Counted from the first letter of the stretch, positions 15,635 through 24,882 are shown. The stretch is DNA of 53,124 nt from WQUF01 sp031549885 (GCA_031549885.1 JAVBPD010000157.1:1-53124); one strand, 5' to 3'. The notes: generated by a model not told the origin, from the letters alone. A program made the numbers and translations.

Positions 15635-16778
15635 ATATATGGTTAATTTGAACATCAAAGGTAGTTGAAGCACATTTGCTGCACCCGGCTGTCTTTAATT
15701 CCTCAATGGTTTTAATTTCTTTTTTGTACCCTATTTCGTATTTTTCACCACAAGTTTTACAAATATATATTTTAGGTTTATTTTTTATTTCTCCTGTGTA
15801 TATATTTCCCGTAAAAACATCTTCTTTAACAAAGCTAGTAAAGCTTGTAGTATTTAAATGAATAAACTGGCCTTCACCACCTATAATACCAGCTCCTTCA
15901 TATTTATTAAATCCTTTTATTATCTCCACAGGTACAATATTCAAATTAGTAAATAACCTCATCATATCAAGTGTAAAATCAGGAGATTTGTGGCCATATG
16001 AAAGAAAAATTGAAAGTCCCTTTTCTTTTTTTAAAGCCTCTATCCCTCTTTTAATAAATAATTCTAAACCATTTAGTGTATATGGAGGATCAGTAAAAAA
16101 ACAATCAAATTTATTTGAAAGTTCATTTTTCATAGGGGATCTTAAATCTATATTTTCGCAATTAATATTTAAATTTAATTTGTTTGAAACTTCAGTTATG
16201 TAATTTAAATACCTATTATCTATATCAACAACTTGTATATAAGCTTTATTTTCGCTTTTTTCAAACAATTTCTTAATAAGAATAGCTAGAGAAATACTTA
16301 CTAGATCGTCATCTCCAATGCAGATGATTTTTTTGCCTATTAAAGAATTATTTTTTAAGGAGTATAGGGCTCTTTTTAAACTAGTTTCCTTCGTACAATG
16401 AGTTTGATCTATTGTTAAATCAACAGGCGGTCTATTATCTAAAATTTTACCAACATTTGCAATTAAATCATCAGGTATATTATTGTTTATCAACCCTTTG
16501 TAGAGGTTTTTATCTATTCCCTCATATTTCAGCTCTTGTTCAACATATTTTTTACCCAATTGCGTTAGTTTAATTCCATTTTCTTGAATTACAATGTTTA
16601 ATTTTATAAATTCCTTTTTAATAGCTGTTACTACAGGAATAGGTAACTTTACTTTTTCAGAAATATTTTTATTTGATGTGCGCTCACTGATATACACTTC
16701 TAGAAGCAGTGACTCTATAAAACCTTTACCCTCGTCAAGATTAACTTTTTCATTAACTTTCTCAATATAGTTTTCCAT
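15633..16778 (-). CDS. Branched-chain polyamine synthase homologue (BpsA / DUF43 family)
   Basis: The 381-residue protein matches the BpsA family, which adds aminopropyl groups from decarboxylated SAM to spermidine to make branched polyamines in thermophiles. Layout: N-terminal winged-helix region (1-85), Rossmann methyltransferase-like core with DQTHCT at 124, the diagnostic GDDD at 155-158, acidic VDIDNRY, and FFTDPPYT with DPPY at 230-233, then a C-terminal zinc ribbon (CKTC 340-343, CSKC 366-369). The key GDDD and DPPY motifs are kept, so it is probably active. The ATG follows GGGATGG. Substrate is inferred; no other polyamine gene is nearby. Confidence 0.82.
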   Translation of the reverse strand: MENYIEKVNEKVNLDEGKGFIESLLLEVYISERTSNKNISEKVKLPIPVVTAIKKEFIKLNIVIQENGIKLTQLGKKYVEQELKYEGIDKNLYKGLINNNIPDDLIANVGKILDNRPPVDLTIDQTHCTKETSLKRALYSLKNNSLIGKKIICIGDDDLVSISLAILIKKLFEKSENKAYIQVVDIDNRYLNYITEVSNKLNLNINCENIDLRSPMKNELSNKFDCFFTDPPYTLNGLELFIKRGIEALKKEKGLSIFLSYGHKSPDFTLDMMRLFTNLNIVPVEIIKGFNKYEGAGIIGGEGQFIHLNTTSFTSFVKEDVFTGNIYTGEIKNKPKIYICKTCGEKYEIGYKKEIKTIEELKTAGCSKCASTTFDVQINHI

Positions 16779-16800
16779 TTAAAACCATCCCTTTAAAATT

Positions 16801-16827
16801 AAAAGTCACCAATTGGTGACTTTTTTA
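16801..16827 (-). terminator. Terminator of hpf
   Basis: GTCACC-AATT-GGTGAC with A and T tracts on both sides lies immediately past the hpf stop; the short loop and T tracts allow bidirectional function. Confidence 0.8.
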
Positions 16828-17370
16828 TTAATCATATTCTGGTTCAATTAAACCATAATTTCCATCTCTTCTTTTATATACTACATTTACGTCCTCAGAT
16901 CTATCATCTATATATACGAAAAAATTATGACCAACTAATTCCATTTGAAGAATTGCTTCCTCAGCACTCATAGGTTTAATAGGAAATCTTTTCGACTTTA
17001 CGATTTTATTTTCAAGCTCATCTTCATTTAAGTATGAATTTGTATTGCTTTCTAAAAATTGAAATTTTAATCCTTCTCCTTGATGCCTTCTTTCCAGTTT
17101 TGTTTTTTGCTTTCTAACTTGCCTTTCCAATTTGTCTACAACTTGATCAATTGTCTTATACATATCATTTGTTGAATCTTCTGCCCTTAAGACTATCCCA
17201 TTAAATGGAATAACAACTTCTACAATTTGATTGCTCTTTTGAACAGTTAGCGTAACGTGAGCATCAACATCTTGTGAAAAAAACTTGTCGAATTTATTAA
17301 GTTTCTTCTCAATGGTGCTTCTTAACCCTTCTGTAACTTCTATATTACGACCTATAATGTTGATTTTCAT
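16828..17370 (-). CDS. hpf: Ribosome hibernation promoting factor (long form)
   Basis: The 180-residue protein starts MKINIIGRNIEVTEGLR and has the ribosome-binding HPF/YfiA domain in residues 1-105, then a linker and the ~55-residue C-terminal dimerisation domain (VKSKRFPIKPMSAEEAILQMELVGHNFFVY). The long form produces 100S ribosome dimers in stationary phase. ATG 17370 follows GAGAGGAG; an in-frame TTG six codons upstream lies inside the ribosome binding site and is rejected. It has its own promoter, separate from the recD2-comFC group upstream. Confidence 0.95.
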   Translation of the reverse strand: MKINIIGRNIEVTEGLRSTIEKKLNKFDKFFSQDVDAHVTLTVQKSNQIVEVVIPFNGIVLRAEDSTNDMYKTIDQVVDKLERQVRKQKTKLERRHQGEGLKFQFLESNTNSYLNEDELENKIVKSKRFPIKPMSAEEAILQMELVGHNFFVYIDDRSEDVNVVYKRRDGNYGLIEPEYD

Positions 17371-17430
17371 TAAACTCGCTCCTCTCAAAATTAAATTATT
17401 AAATTATTAATGATATTAGTGTTTAAATAT

Positions 17431-17459
17431 ATTCTAACCTTTTAAAATTTATTTTACAA
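17431..17459 (-). promoter_or_regulatory. Promoter of hpf
   Basis: Minus strand TTGTAA (17459-17454), 17-bp spacer, TAGAAT (17436-17431), placed 60 bp before the hpf ATG. Confidence 0.65.
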
Positions 17460-17492
17460 GTATAATAAATTCGCAATTTTCTAAAAAGTAAC

Positions 17493-18173
17493 TTATATAG
17501 ATCCTTTTGCTAATGTTAATATGGTGATATCTTTTATACCAGTTTTTTTTAAAGCTTCCACACAATAGTATGAAGTTGCACCAGTTGTAAAAACATCATC
17601 AATTAATATGACTTTTTTTAATTTAAGCTGTAAATTTTTTTCTTTAATATTAATAGAATCTTTTAAATTTTGCCATCTTTCTTCTTTTGAAAGTCCAATT
17701 TGGTCTCGTGACTTATTTGATTTTGTTAAAATGTCTAAAGTTTTTATATTTGATATTTTTTGAATTTCTTTGCAAATTACAAAGGATTGATTATATCCTC
17801 TCCTAGAAAATGATTTATATGAACATGGGGCTGGAATCAATAAATCTATTTCTTTAAATAGGTCTTTATATTTTTCATATAAAAGCCTTGCTAAAAACCT
17901 TCCTGCGTCAAAATCAGATTTGTATTTTAAATTAATAATTAGCTTTTGCGTTACGCCACTAAAATAAGATAACGAGTAAACATGCAGCATTTTTCCATGG
18001 ATTTCAAAGCTTGATTCTGTGCAATACTTTATTTTATTTATACAATTTGGACATAAGTATTCTTTTTGCATAAATAGTTCAAAACAAGTAGGACATGTAT
18101 CGCTTGGTTCATATATAATTTCTAGTATCTCATCTAAAGTTTTTCTTGCAATAGTAAATAGCCACTTTCCCAA
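17493..18173 (-). CDS. comFC: ComFC-type phosphoribosyltransferase-like protein
   Basis: The 226-residue protein has an N-terminal zinc finger (CPTC...CPNC) and a type I phosphoribosyltransferase-like domain with PAPCSYKSFSRRGYNQS and the PRPP-loop VILIDDVFTTGAT. ComFC helps bring transformed single-stranded DNA into the cytoplasm, working with ComFA. The start is a TTG lying inside the upstream ComFA-like gene (40-bp overlap) with no clear ribosome binding site, so translational coupling is likely and the exact start is uncertain. Confidence 0.88.
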   Translation of the reverse strand: MGKWLFTIARKTLDEILEIIYEPSDTCPTCFELFMQKEYLCPNCINKIKYCTESSFEIHGKMLHVYSLSYFSGVTQKLIINLKYKSDFDAGRFLARLLYEKYKDLFKEIDLLIPAPCSYKSFSRRGYNQSFVICKEIQKISNIKTLDILTKSNKSRDQIGLSKEERWQNLKDSINIKEKNLQLKLKKVILIDDVFTTGATSYYCVEALKKTGIKDITILTLAKGSI

Positions 18174-19126
18174 GCCATTCTGTTTAAGTCTCTGGTTATT
18201 TTTAATGATTTTTCCACCTCAATATTTTGCATAGCTCCTATTAAAACAATTTCAGATCTAAAATTTTCATTTTTAACATCTACTCTTCCACACATATTTA
18301 TGATTTGCTTGTAATTTAATAATTTGGAATCTGCAAATAGCAATATGATGTTAATATTTTCGTATTTAAAAATTTTATCATCAAAATCATTCGTTACAAT
18401 TATTGCCATTTTTGACATATTAAACTCATTTATATCTTTTATTTTTTTATTATTTAAATTGCTATCTAAAATTAATAAATCTGTATTTTTATAATAATTT
18501 CTTAAATATTTTAAAACATCATACATCCTATTATATCCAGGTGTATATATAATCACTTTATTTTGAGCCTTTATTGACCAGTTTATAAAATCATAGGCAA
18601 ATGTGCATATATCCTCTCTAAGGTTTACCTTTGTTTGCACAAAAAGAGGCTCTACAAATGCATAAGGGTGTTTTCCTACTGGGTATATGATCTTTGATGC
18701 TGTGCTTAAAATACACTCCACTGATAAAAAAATTGCCCTTTTATTGTTATTGCAAAGCTTTAAAACTAAATTTAAAATTTCGTTATTTTCATATGTGGGA
18801 TAACAATGCAAGTCGTCATATATAACTAAATCAAAATATCTATTTACATTTATAGCATCTTCAAAATTAACTATATTTATTTTTTTAGCCTCACATCCTC
18901 TTGTAAAATATATATAATCTTTAAAATTTATGCTTTCTAATTTTTTTATAATAGATATTTCTCCAAATTCATTTGTAATATATAAAATTTTTATATTTTC
19001 ACTTTTAAATAAATCAACAAATATATCTAAGGAAGTATATGGCAATGATTGTATGTTAAGAAATCTTTCATCGCTTAAATACCAATAACTTATTTTTTCC
19101 TTAACATCATCTACATAGTTGCTCAA
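18134..19126 (-). CDS. ComFA-like helicase homologue lacking the ATP site
   Basis: The 330-residue protein occupies the ComFA position before comFC and keeps the order of a two-domain helicase: VIYDDLHCYP at 101-110 mirrors the ComFA DEVDAFP motif, LSVE sits where SATP is expected, and NMCGRVDVKNENFRSE resembles motif VI. No GxGKT Walker A is found, and the N-terminal zinc-finger region of ComFA is absent. It is likely a degenerate or repurposed ComFA rather than an active translocase. It is 2 bp after recD2 and overlaps comFC by 40 bp, so the three form an operon. Confidence 0.72.
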   Translation of the reverse strand: MSNYVDDVKEKISYWYLSDERFLNIQSLPYTSLDIFVDLFKSENIKILYITNEFGEISIIKKLESINFKDYIYFTRGCEAKKINIVNFEDAINVNRYFDLVIYDDLHCYPTYENNEILNLVLKLCNNNKRAIFLSVECILSTASKIIYPVGKHPYAFVEPLFVQTKVNLREDICTFAYDFINWSIKAQNKVIIYTPGYNRMYDVLKYLRNYYKNTDLLILDSNLNNKKIKDINEFNMSKMAIIVTNDFDDKIFKYENINIILLFADSKLLNYKQIINMCGRVDVKNENFRSEIVLIGAMQNIEVEKSLKITRDLNRMAWESGYLLLQEKL

Positions 19127-19128
19127 AT

Positions 19129-21378
19129 TTATTCACCTCTAGTAATCTCATTAATACGCCATTTTAAAAGAGAATATCTTTCAAAAATTCTTGTGTTTTT
19201 TATCATAAAAGAAAGTGCCTTTATGGTACCTATTAATACAACAAATTCTTTAGCTCTAGTTATAGCTGTATATAATAAGTTTCTCGTCATAAGCATAGGA
19301 GCAAATATATATATAGGTATTACAACAACTGAAAATTCACTTCCTTGACTTTTATGAACTGTAATTGCATATGCAAGCTCAAGCTCATCTAAATACATAA
19401 ATTCATAAATTACCCTTTTATCTTCATCAAATATTATAATAAGGGCTTTATCTTCTTCATCAATATCCTCTATATATCCAATATCCCCATTAAAAATCCC
19501 TGTTCCTGTACTTTCACTTTCACCATCATTTGAAATTCTTTCCCATTCAATCATGTAATTGTTTTTTATTTGCATTACCTTATCTCCAACTCTAAAAATA
19601 GCATCCCTATATTCCTTTTCTTTTTTTAAAGGATCGTTTGGATTTAAAATATTTTGCAATTCCTCATTTAAAGAACAAGTGCCAATAGGACCCTTTCTCA
19701 TTGGAGAAAGAACTTGGATATCCTTCATCATATTCCAATTAGAATTGAATTTAGGAAGCCTATTGCTAACTAAATTTACTATTTCATTAGTTAAACAATT
19801 AGGATCAGTATAATTTATAAAATAAAAATCACTTTTCTTTTCATTCATCACTGGCATAATTCCATTATTTATATTATGGGCATTTATTACAATATAGCTA
19901 TCCTCTGACTGCCTGAAAATTTCATTTAGCCTTACAACCTTTACTAAACTACTTTCAATTAAGTCACTAAGCACATTTCCAGGTCCTACTGATGGAAGTT
20001 GATCCACATCTCCAACTATTATAAGCCTTGTAATATTCTCTAAAGACTTTAACAAAGAGTACATAAGAACTATATCTATCATAGACGCTTCATCAACTAT
20101 TAATACATCACACTCTAACTTTTTTTCTCTATCTTCAAATAAATAATCGCTATTTTCTATAAGCGAAATATCATCATCTATCCTTATAATTTCAAGCATT
20201 CTATGTATAGTTTTTGCCTCTCCAGATGTTGCTATTGACATCCTCTTAGCTGCTCTTCCTGTAGGCGCAGCCATAAAAACTTTATATTTGTATTTTTCAA
20301 AAACATGTAAAATGCAATTAATTATAGTAGTTTTTCCAGTTCCAGGGCCACCAGTTATTATCCCAATACCGCTTTGAAACGCTAATAGTATGGCATCTCT
20401 TTGACTTTGTGAAAATAAAATATTTTTTTCATGTTCAAAATTTTTAATTTCTTCTTCAACATTAATATTTAAGTCTGGAAAAATACTAGTTGCCATTTCG
20501 ACGATTTTCTTTGTCACACCAATTTCACAATAATAAAAAGGAATGGTATAAACACATTTAATTCCTTCATATTCTTCAATCTTTATGCTCATATCAAGCA
20601 CAGCTTCAAAAATTCCTCTTTCAATACCTTCAGTTGAAACAAGTAAAATTTCTTTACATTTATTTATCAATAAATCATATGGCATATAAGTATTTCCAAG
20701 AGATGTAAATTGATTTATGATGTATTTTATACCACATTTTATTCTGTATGGAGAATTCATATCTATTCCCAAGCTCTTAGCTATTTTATCTGCTGTTTTA
20801 AATCCAATGCCAGATATATTTTCTGTTAAAATATATGGATTATTTTTTACGGTTTCAATTGAAGCTTCCTTATAATATTGATAAATCTTCAAACATTGAT
20901 TTGGTGTAACACCATAAGTTTGAAGAAATATCATAATATTTCTTACATGAATTTGTGAAAAAAAAGATTCCTTAATCACTTCAATTCTTTTCTTTCCAAG
21001 GCCATCTATTTCAGAAAGCCTCTCAGGTGAATTTTCAATGATTTCAAGCGCATTCTCGCCAAATTTTTCTATTATTTTTTTTGCTGTAACAGGACCTATT
21101 CCAGTTATTATACCTGAAGATAAATATTTTTCTACAGCTTCTTTTGAACTTGGGAGAATTTCTTCATATTTTTCTATTTTTAGCTGATTTCCAAATGTTT
21201 TGTGAACTATCCACTCACCTTGAGCTTTAATAATCTGTCCTTCATCAACATACGGTAAGCAGCCTGTTATTGTTATTATTTCATCTTTATTTTTAATCTT
21301 TGCAATTGCATAGCCATTATCTTCATTTTTAAATACTACATTTACAACTTCACCTTGGACTGTATCCAAAGAATTCAC
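19129..21378 (-). CDS. recD2: RecD2-type 5'-3' DNA helicase
   Basis: The 749-residue protein has the RecD2 layout: N-terminal OB-like region, helix-hairpin-helix pairs (SGIITGIGPVTAKKI, LSEIDGLGKKRI, ISGIGFKTADKIA), Walker A GGPGTGKT at 343-350, DEAS Walker B, GDVDQLPSVGPG (motif III), and a C-terminal half with VHKSQGSEF (motif V) and YTAITRAK (motif VI). RecD2 unwinds DNA 5'-3' in repair, outside RecBCD. It is full length. It heads the recD2-comFA-like-comFC group. Confidence 0.95.
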   Translation of the reverse strand: MNSLDTVQGEVVNVVFKNEDNGYAIAKIKNKDEIITITGCLPYVDEGQIIKAQGEWIVHKTFGNQLKIEKYEEILPSSKEAVEKYLSSGIITGIGPVTAKKIIEKFGENALEIIENSPERLSEIDGLGKKRIEVIKESFFSQIHVRNIMIFLQTYGVTPNQCLKIYQYYKEASIETVKNNPYILTENISGIGFKTADKIAKSLGIDMNSPYRIKCGIKYIINQFTSLGNTYMPYDLLINKCKEILLVSTEGIERGIFEAVLDMSIKIEEYEGIKCVYTIPFYYCEIGVTKKIVEMATSIFPDLNINVEEEIKNFEHEKNILFSQSQRDAILLAFQSGIGIITGGPGTGKTTIINCILHVFEKYKYKVFMAAPTGRAAKRMSIATSGEAKTIHRMLEIIRIDDDISLIENSDYLFEDREKKLECDVLIVDEASMIDIVLMYSLLKSLENITRLIIVGDVDQLPSVGPGNVLSDLIESSLVKVVRLNEIFRQSEDSYIVINAHNINNGIMPVMNEKKSDFYFINYTDPNCLTNEIVNLVSNRLPKFNSNWNMMKDIQVLSPMRKGPIGTCSLNEELQNILNPNDPLKKEKEYRDAIFRVGDKVMQIKNNYMIEWERISNDGESESTGTGIFNGDIGYIEDIDEEDKALIIIFDEDKRVIYEFMYLDELELAYAITVHKSQGSEFSVVVIPIYIFAPMLMTRNLLYTAITRAKEFVVLIGTIKALSFMIKNTRIFERYSLLKWRINEITRGE

Positions 21379-21401
21379 TTCCCCTAGAGTTTTATAATAA
21401 A

Positions 21402-21410
21402 ATTATAACA
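21402..21410 (-). promoter_or_regulatory. Extended -10 promoter candidate for recD2
   Basis: On the minus strand TG-T-TATAAT lies 24 bp before the recD2 start codon. The -35 region is poor (TTTTCA at 16 bp). An imperfect inverted repeat flanks it (21377-21386 / 21430-21439). Confidence 0.4.
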
Positions 21411-21501
21411 TATTATAATTTATTGAAAATAGGGGAACTTTAGTCAAATAACAATAAAATTATCAATTATCTAACTCTCCCTACAAAATGTTTTTCCCTT
21501 A

Positions 21502-21510
21502 TGATATAAT
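21502..21510 (+). promoter_or_regulatory. Extended -10 promoter of lepA
   Basis: TG-A-TATAAT, 31 bp before the lepA ATG, inside the same TTATGATATAAT word seen before two other genes in the window. No good -35 was seen. Confidence 0.55.
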
Positions 21511-21541
21511 TATTAAATACTTTTACATATTGGAGGTTGCT

Positions 21542-23350
21542 ATGTCCACATCACATCAAAGCTTTATTAGAAATTTTTCTATAGTAGCACATATAGATCA
21601 TGGTAAATCAACTCTTGCCGATAGGCTAATTGAATCAACTGGTACTCTTTTATTAAGAGATATGGAAGATCAAATTTTAGATAATATGGAACTTGAAAGA
21701 GAAAGAGGAATTACCATAAAAGCTCAAGCTGCAAGGCTTGTTTATAAACGCGAAAATGGAGAAGAATATATTTTTAATTTAATAGATACACCAGGTCATG
21801 TAGATTTTAATTATGAGGTCTCAAGAAGCTTAGCAGCTTGTGAAGGAGCTCTTCTTGTGGTAGACGCCACTCAAGGCATACAAGCGCAAACCCTTGCAAA
21901 TTGTTATTTAGCAATAGATAATAACCTGGAAGTTGTTCCAGTAATAAATAAAATAGACCTTCCAAGCGCAAGGCCAGAAGAATCTATCAGGGAAATTGAA
22001 GATATAATAGGAATAGATGCAAGCTATGCCCCTCTTATTTCTGCAAAAACTGGAGAAAATATAAAAGATGTCCTTGAATGTATCGTAGAACACATTCCTG
22101 CGCCAAATGGAGATGAAGATGCTCCACTTAAAGCATTAGTATTTGATTCTTATTATGATACATATAAAGGTGTTGTATGCTATGTTAGGTTAATAGATGG
22201 AGAAGTTAAAACAGGAGATAAGATAAAATTCATGAATACTGGAAAGGTATATGAAGTAACAGAATTGGGAGTTTTTTCTCCTGGATTTACTCCTAAACAA
22301 ACGCTATTAACAGGGGAAGTTGGGTATATCACAGCATCAATTAAAAATATTAAAGATGCAAGAGTTGGGGATACTATAACATCTGCACAAAATCCTGCAG
22401 AAAAAGCCCTTCCTGGATATAGACCTGCTGTTCCTATGGTGTTTTCAGGGGTGTACACTGTTGATGGTGCAGATTACGAAAATTTAAAAGATGCTCTTGA
22501 AAAGCTTCAACTTAATGATGCTTCGCTTTTATTTGAACCTGAAACCTCACAAGCTTTAGGTTTTGGCTTTAGGTGTGGCTTTTTAGGTCTTTTGCACATG
22601 GAAATTATTATGGAGAGGCTCGATCGTGAGTTTAATTTAGAGCTTATATCTACAGCTCCTTCTGTTATCTATAAAATATATAAAAATGATGACACAGTTA
22701 TGAACATTACTAATCCTACAAACTTTCCTGATCCTACATTAATTTTAAAATGCGAAGAACCAATTGTTGTGGCTTCAATAATAACCCCATCAGAGTATGT
22801 TGGTCCAATTATGGATTTATCTCAAAATAGACGTGGTACATTTAAAGATATGCAGTATATTGAGGAAACAAGAGTGGTTTTAAAATATGAAATTCCACTT
22901 AATGAAATAATTTATGACTTCTTTGACACTTTAAAATCAAGAACCAAAGGATATGCATCTTTAGATTATGAGCTTAAGGGATACAAACAATCCAATCTGG
23001 TTAAATTAGATATATTATTAAATGGAGATATTATTGATGCTCTTTCAATGATAGTTCCTGAAGAAAGAAGTTATGTTAGAGGTAGAACAATTGCTGAAAA
23101 ATTAAAAGAAATCATTCCAAGGCATATGTTTGAAATTCCAATTCAAGCTGCTATTGGAGGAAAGATCATAGCTCGCGAAACCGTAAAGGCTATGCGTAAA
23201 GATGTTCTTGCAAAATGTTACGGTGGAGATATTTCTAGAAAGAAAAAGCTCCTTGAAAAACAAAAAGAAGGTAAGAAAAGAATGAGACAGTTTGGAAGTG
23301 TTGAACTTCCACAAGAAGCATTTATGGCTGTACTTAAAAATGATGATTAA
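21542..23350 (+). CDS. lepA: Elongation factor 4 (LepA)
   Basis: The 602-residue GTPase has G1 AHIDHGKST at residues 16-24, the G2 RGITIKAQ segment, G3 DTPGHVDF, G4 NKIDLP, the EF-G-like domains II, III and V and the LepA-specific C-terminal domain (YGGDISRKKKLLEKQKEGKKRM). EF4 back-translocates or remodels stalled ribosomes. ATG 21542 after TGGAGG is the start; a longer reading frame extends 18 codons upstream but lacks a ribosome binding site. It stands alone with its own terminator rather than in a lepA-hemW-hrcA cluster. Confidence 0.97.
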   Translation: MSTSHQSFIRNFSIVAHIDHGKSTLADRLIESTGTLLLRDMEDQILDNMELERERGITIKAQAARLVYKRENGEEYIFNLIDTPGHVDFNYEVSRSLAACEGALLVVDATQGIQAQTLANCYLAIDNNLEVVPVINKIDLPSARPEESIREIEDIIGIDASYAPLISAKTGENIKDVLECIVEHIPAPNGDEDAPLKALVFDSYYDTYKGVVCYVRLIDGEVKTGDKIKFMNTGKVYEVTELGVFSPGFTPKQTLLTGEVGYITASIKNIKDARVGDTITSAQNPAEKALPGYRPAVPMVFSGVYTVDGADYENLKDALEKLQLNDASLLFEPETSQALGFGFRCGFLGLLHMEIIMERLDREFNLELISTAPSVIYKIYKNDDTVMNITNPTNFPDPTLILKCEEPIVVASIITPSEYVGPIMDLSQNRRGTFKDMQYIEETRVVLKYEIPLNEIIYDFFDTLKSRTKGYASLDYELKGYKQSNLVKLDILLNGDIIDALSMIVPEERSYVRGRTIAEKLKEIIPRHMFEIPIQAAIGGKIIARETVKAMRKDVLAKCYGGDISRKKKLLEKQKEGKKRMRQFGSVELPQEAFMAVLKNDD

Positions 23351-23392
23351 AAAAATGCTAGTTTAAAACATTTAGTTATCAATTTATTTTAT

Positions 23393-23436
23393 AAAAATCC
23401 TAGTTACTGCAATAATTAGGATTTTTATATTTTTCT
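23393..23436 (+). terminator. Terminator of lepA
   Basis: AAAAATCCTA pairs with TAGGATTTTT across a 14-nt loop, followed by a T-rich tract. Confidence 0.75.
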
Positions 23437-23838
23437 TAAATAGTTATTTATATATTAAATATTGTCGAAATTATTCGTTAATGTACAACAAGAAAAGATT
23501 GAGTATTCTTTCAAAAATATATATAATTTAAGATTAGAATATACTAATCTCATATAAAGTTCATCACTACTTTAAAAAATCAAATTAATACGAATTATAT
23601 ATATGTATGTCAAATTTTACATTAATATTTTCAAATATATTTCATAATACAAATTTCTCTTACAAAAAAATTATATAAAAAATAATATTTCTTAAATAAA
23701 GTATTAACCTTGCGCAATTAAAAACCATAGTATGAACTAAGTAGAAAAATAAAAAGATGAAAACAAATCAAAAAGTGAATAATATTTTCACCAAAAGGCA
23801 ATATTTTTAACAGCACATCAAGTAGGAGGATCCATCAT
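23437..23838. other. AT-rich intergenic region
   Basis: About 400 bp with no supported coding frame. It holds one perfect inverted repeat, AGATTAG-6 nt-CTAATCT (23531-23550), and a weak GTGAA-7-TTCAC repeat near 23775. No tRNA, riboswitch core or small gene with a ribosome binding site was seen before the TPR gene. Confidence 0.5.
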
Positions 23839-24195
23839 ATGAAATATTTCCGTCAAGCTAATGAAATGTATAATATCAAGGACTATAGAAAAGCCATAGC
23901 ACTCTATAAAAGATCCATAGAAAAAGGAGAAAACCTAGCTTGCGCATTATACAATGCTGCAGTTTGTCATATAAAGTTAAATGAATTTAATGAGGCCATA
24001 TTGCATCTAAAAGAAGCTCTAAAACATAGAATTGACGCTAAATATCTTTTTAACCTTGGTTATTGCTATAACATGATAAAAGACTATAAAAAAGCTTTAA
24101 TATATTTTAATTACTCATGGTCTTTAGACAATACAGACATTGAATGCGAAAAAGCCATAAATTCAATCCTAAAAAAGGTTAAAAAAGTGATGTAA
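23839..24195 (+). CDS. Small TPR protein
   Basis: The 118-residue protein has about three tetratricopeptide repeats: KYFRQANEMYNIKDYRKAIALYKRSIE, ACALYNAAVCHIKLNEFNEAILHLKEAL and KYLFNLGYCYNMIKDYKKALIYFNYS. It is a protein-protein interaction scaffold with no enzymatic domain, signal peptide or membrane segment. The ATG follows a strong AGGAGG. It is convergent with recX and shares a bidirectional terminator. Its partner cannot be inferred. Confidence 0.85.
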   Translation: MKYFRQANEMYNIKDYRKAIALYKRSIEKGENLACALYNAAVCHIKLNEFNEAILHLKEALKHRIDAKYLFNLGYCYNMIKDYKKALIYFNYSWSLDNTDIECEKAINSILKKVKKVM

Positions 24196-24219
24196 AGAGG
24201 CTCTACGCCCTCTTTACAA
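24191..24219. terminator. Bidirectional terminator between the TPR gene and recX
   Basis: TGTAAAGAGG pairs with CCTCTTTACA over an 8-nt loop, overlapping the TPR stop codon and 7 bp from the recX stop. Confidence 0.8.
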
Positions 24220-24225
24220 ACATTT

Positions 24226-24882
24226 TTAATCTTTCACTTCATCTAAAATACTGTTCACGCAAGCCTTAATTTCATCCCATTTAAATCCCTTCCTAGCTAA
24301 ATACGAATAAAGCTTTTCCTTTACTTTATAAACGTCATCTTCCTTTGATATAAGCTCCAAGTATTTCTTTTTCCCTATCTTCATGAGAGAATTAGTAAAA
24401 ACACTTTCATTTTCATCATTAATCTTTTCAAAAGAGCTTTCTATAACATCCTTAGAAACTCCTTTAACTGATAATTCATATGAAATTTTCTCTTTACCCT
24501 CTTTTTGCAATTTAGACATTATGTAATTTTTAGCATAGCTTTCATCGTTTATTAAATTGTACCCCTTTAATAAATCTATAACCTTTTTTATATTTAAAGC
24601 ATTATGCCCCTTTGAAATCAGCTTATCTTCCAATTCTTTCCTTGTCTTTGAGAACCTGCTTACTAAATTAAAAGCATAATTTTTGCACACTATGTAGTCA
24701 TCATCATTTATTATATTTTCTAAATCTTTTAAAGAAATATTTAAACCTGGTTTAATGTTATTTAAATATATTGTTTCCTCATTTAAAAAAATTATTTCTA
24801 AAGATTCAAATTTCACTTCATATTTATCTTTATTTTCCTTTTCTACACTGCATACAATCTTTATAATATCATCTTCATTCAT
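24226..24882 (-). CDS. recX: Regulatory protein RecX
   Basis: The 218-residue protein has the three-helix RecX repeats: FSKTRKELEDKLISKGHN, DLLKGYNLINDESYAKNYI and the C-terminal LYSYLARKGFKWDEIKACV. RecX binds RecA filaments and limits strand exchange. The start codon overlaps the M16 peptidase stop (ATGA), so the two are translationally coupled. recA is not in the window. The N-terminal 60 residues are a variable beta-rich extension usual for clostridial RecX. Confidence 0.88.
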   Translation of the reverse strand: MNEDDIIKIVCSVEKENKDKYEVKFESLEIIFLNEETIYLNNIKPGLNISLKDLENIINDDDYIVCKNYAFNLVSRFSKTRKELEDKLISKGHNALNIKKVIDLLKGYNLINDESYAKNYIMSKLQKEGKEKISYELSVKGVSKDVIESSFEKINDENESVFTNSLMKIGKKKYLELISKEDDVYKVKEKLYSYLARKGFKWDEIKACVNSILDEVKD

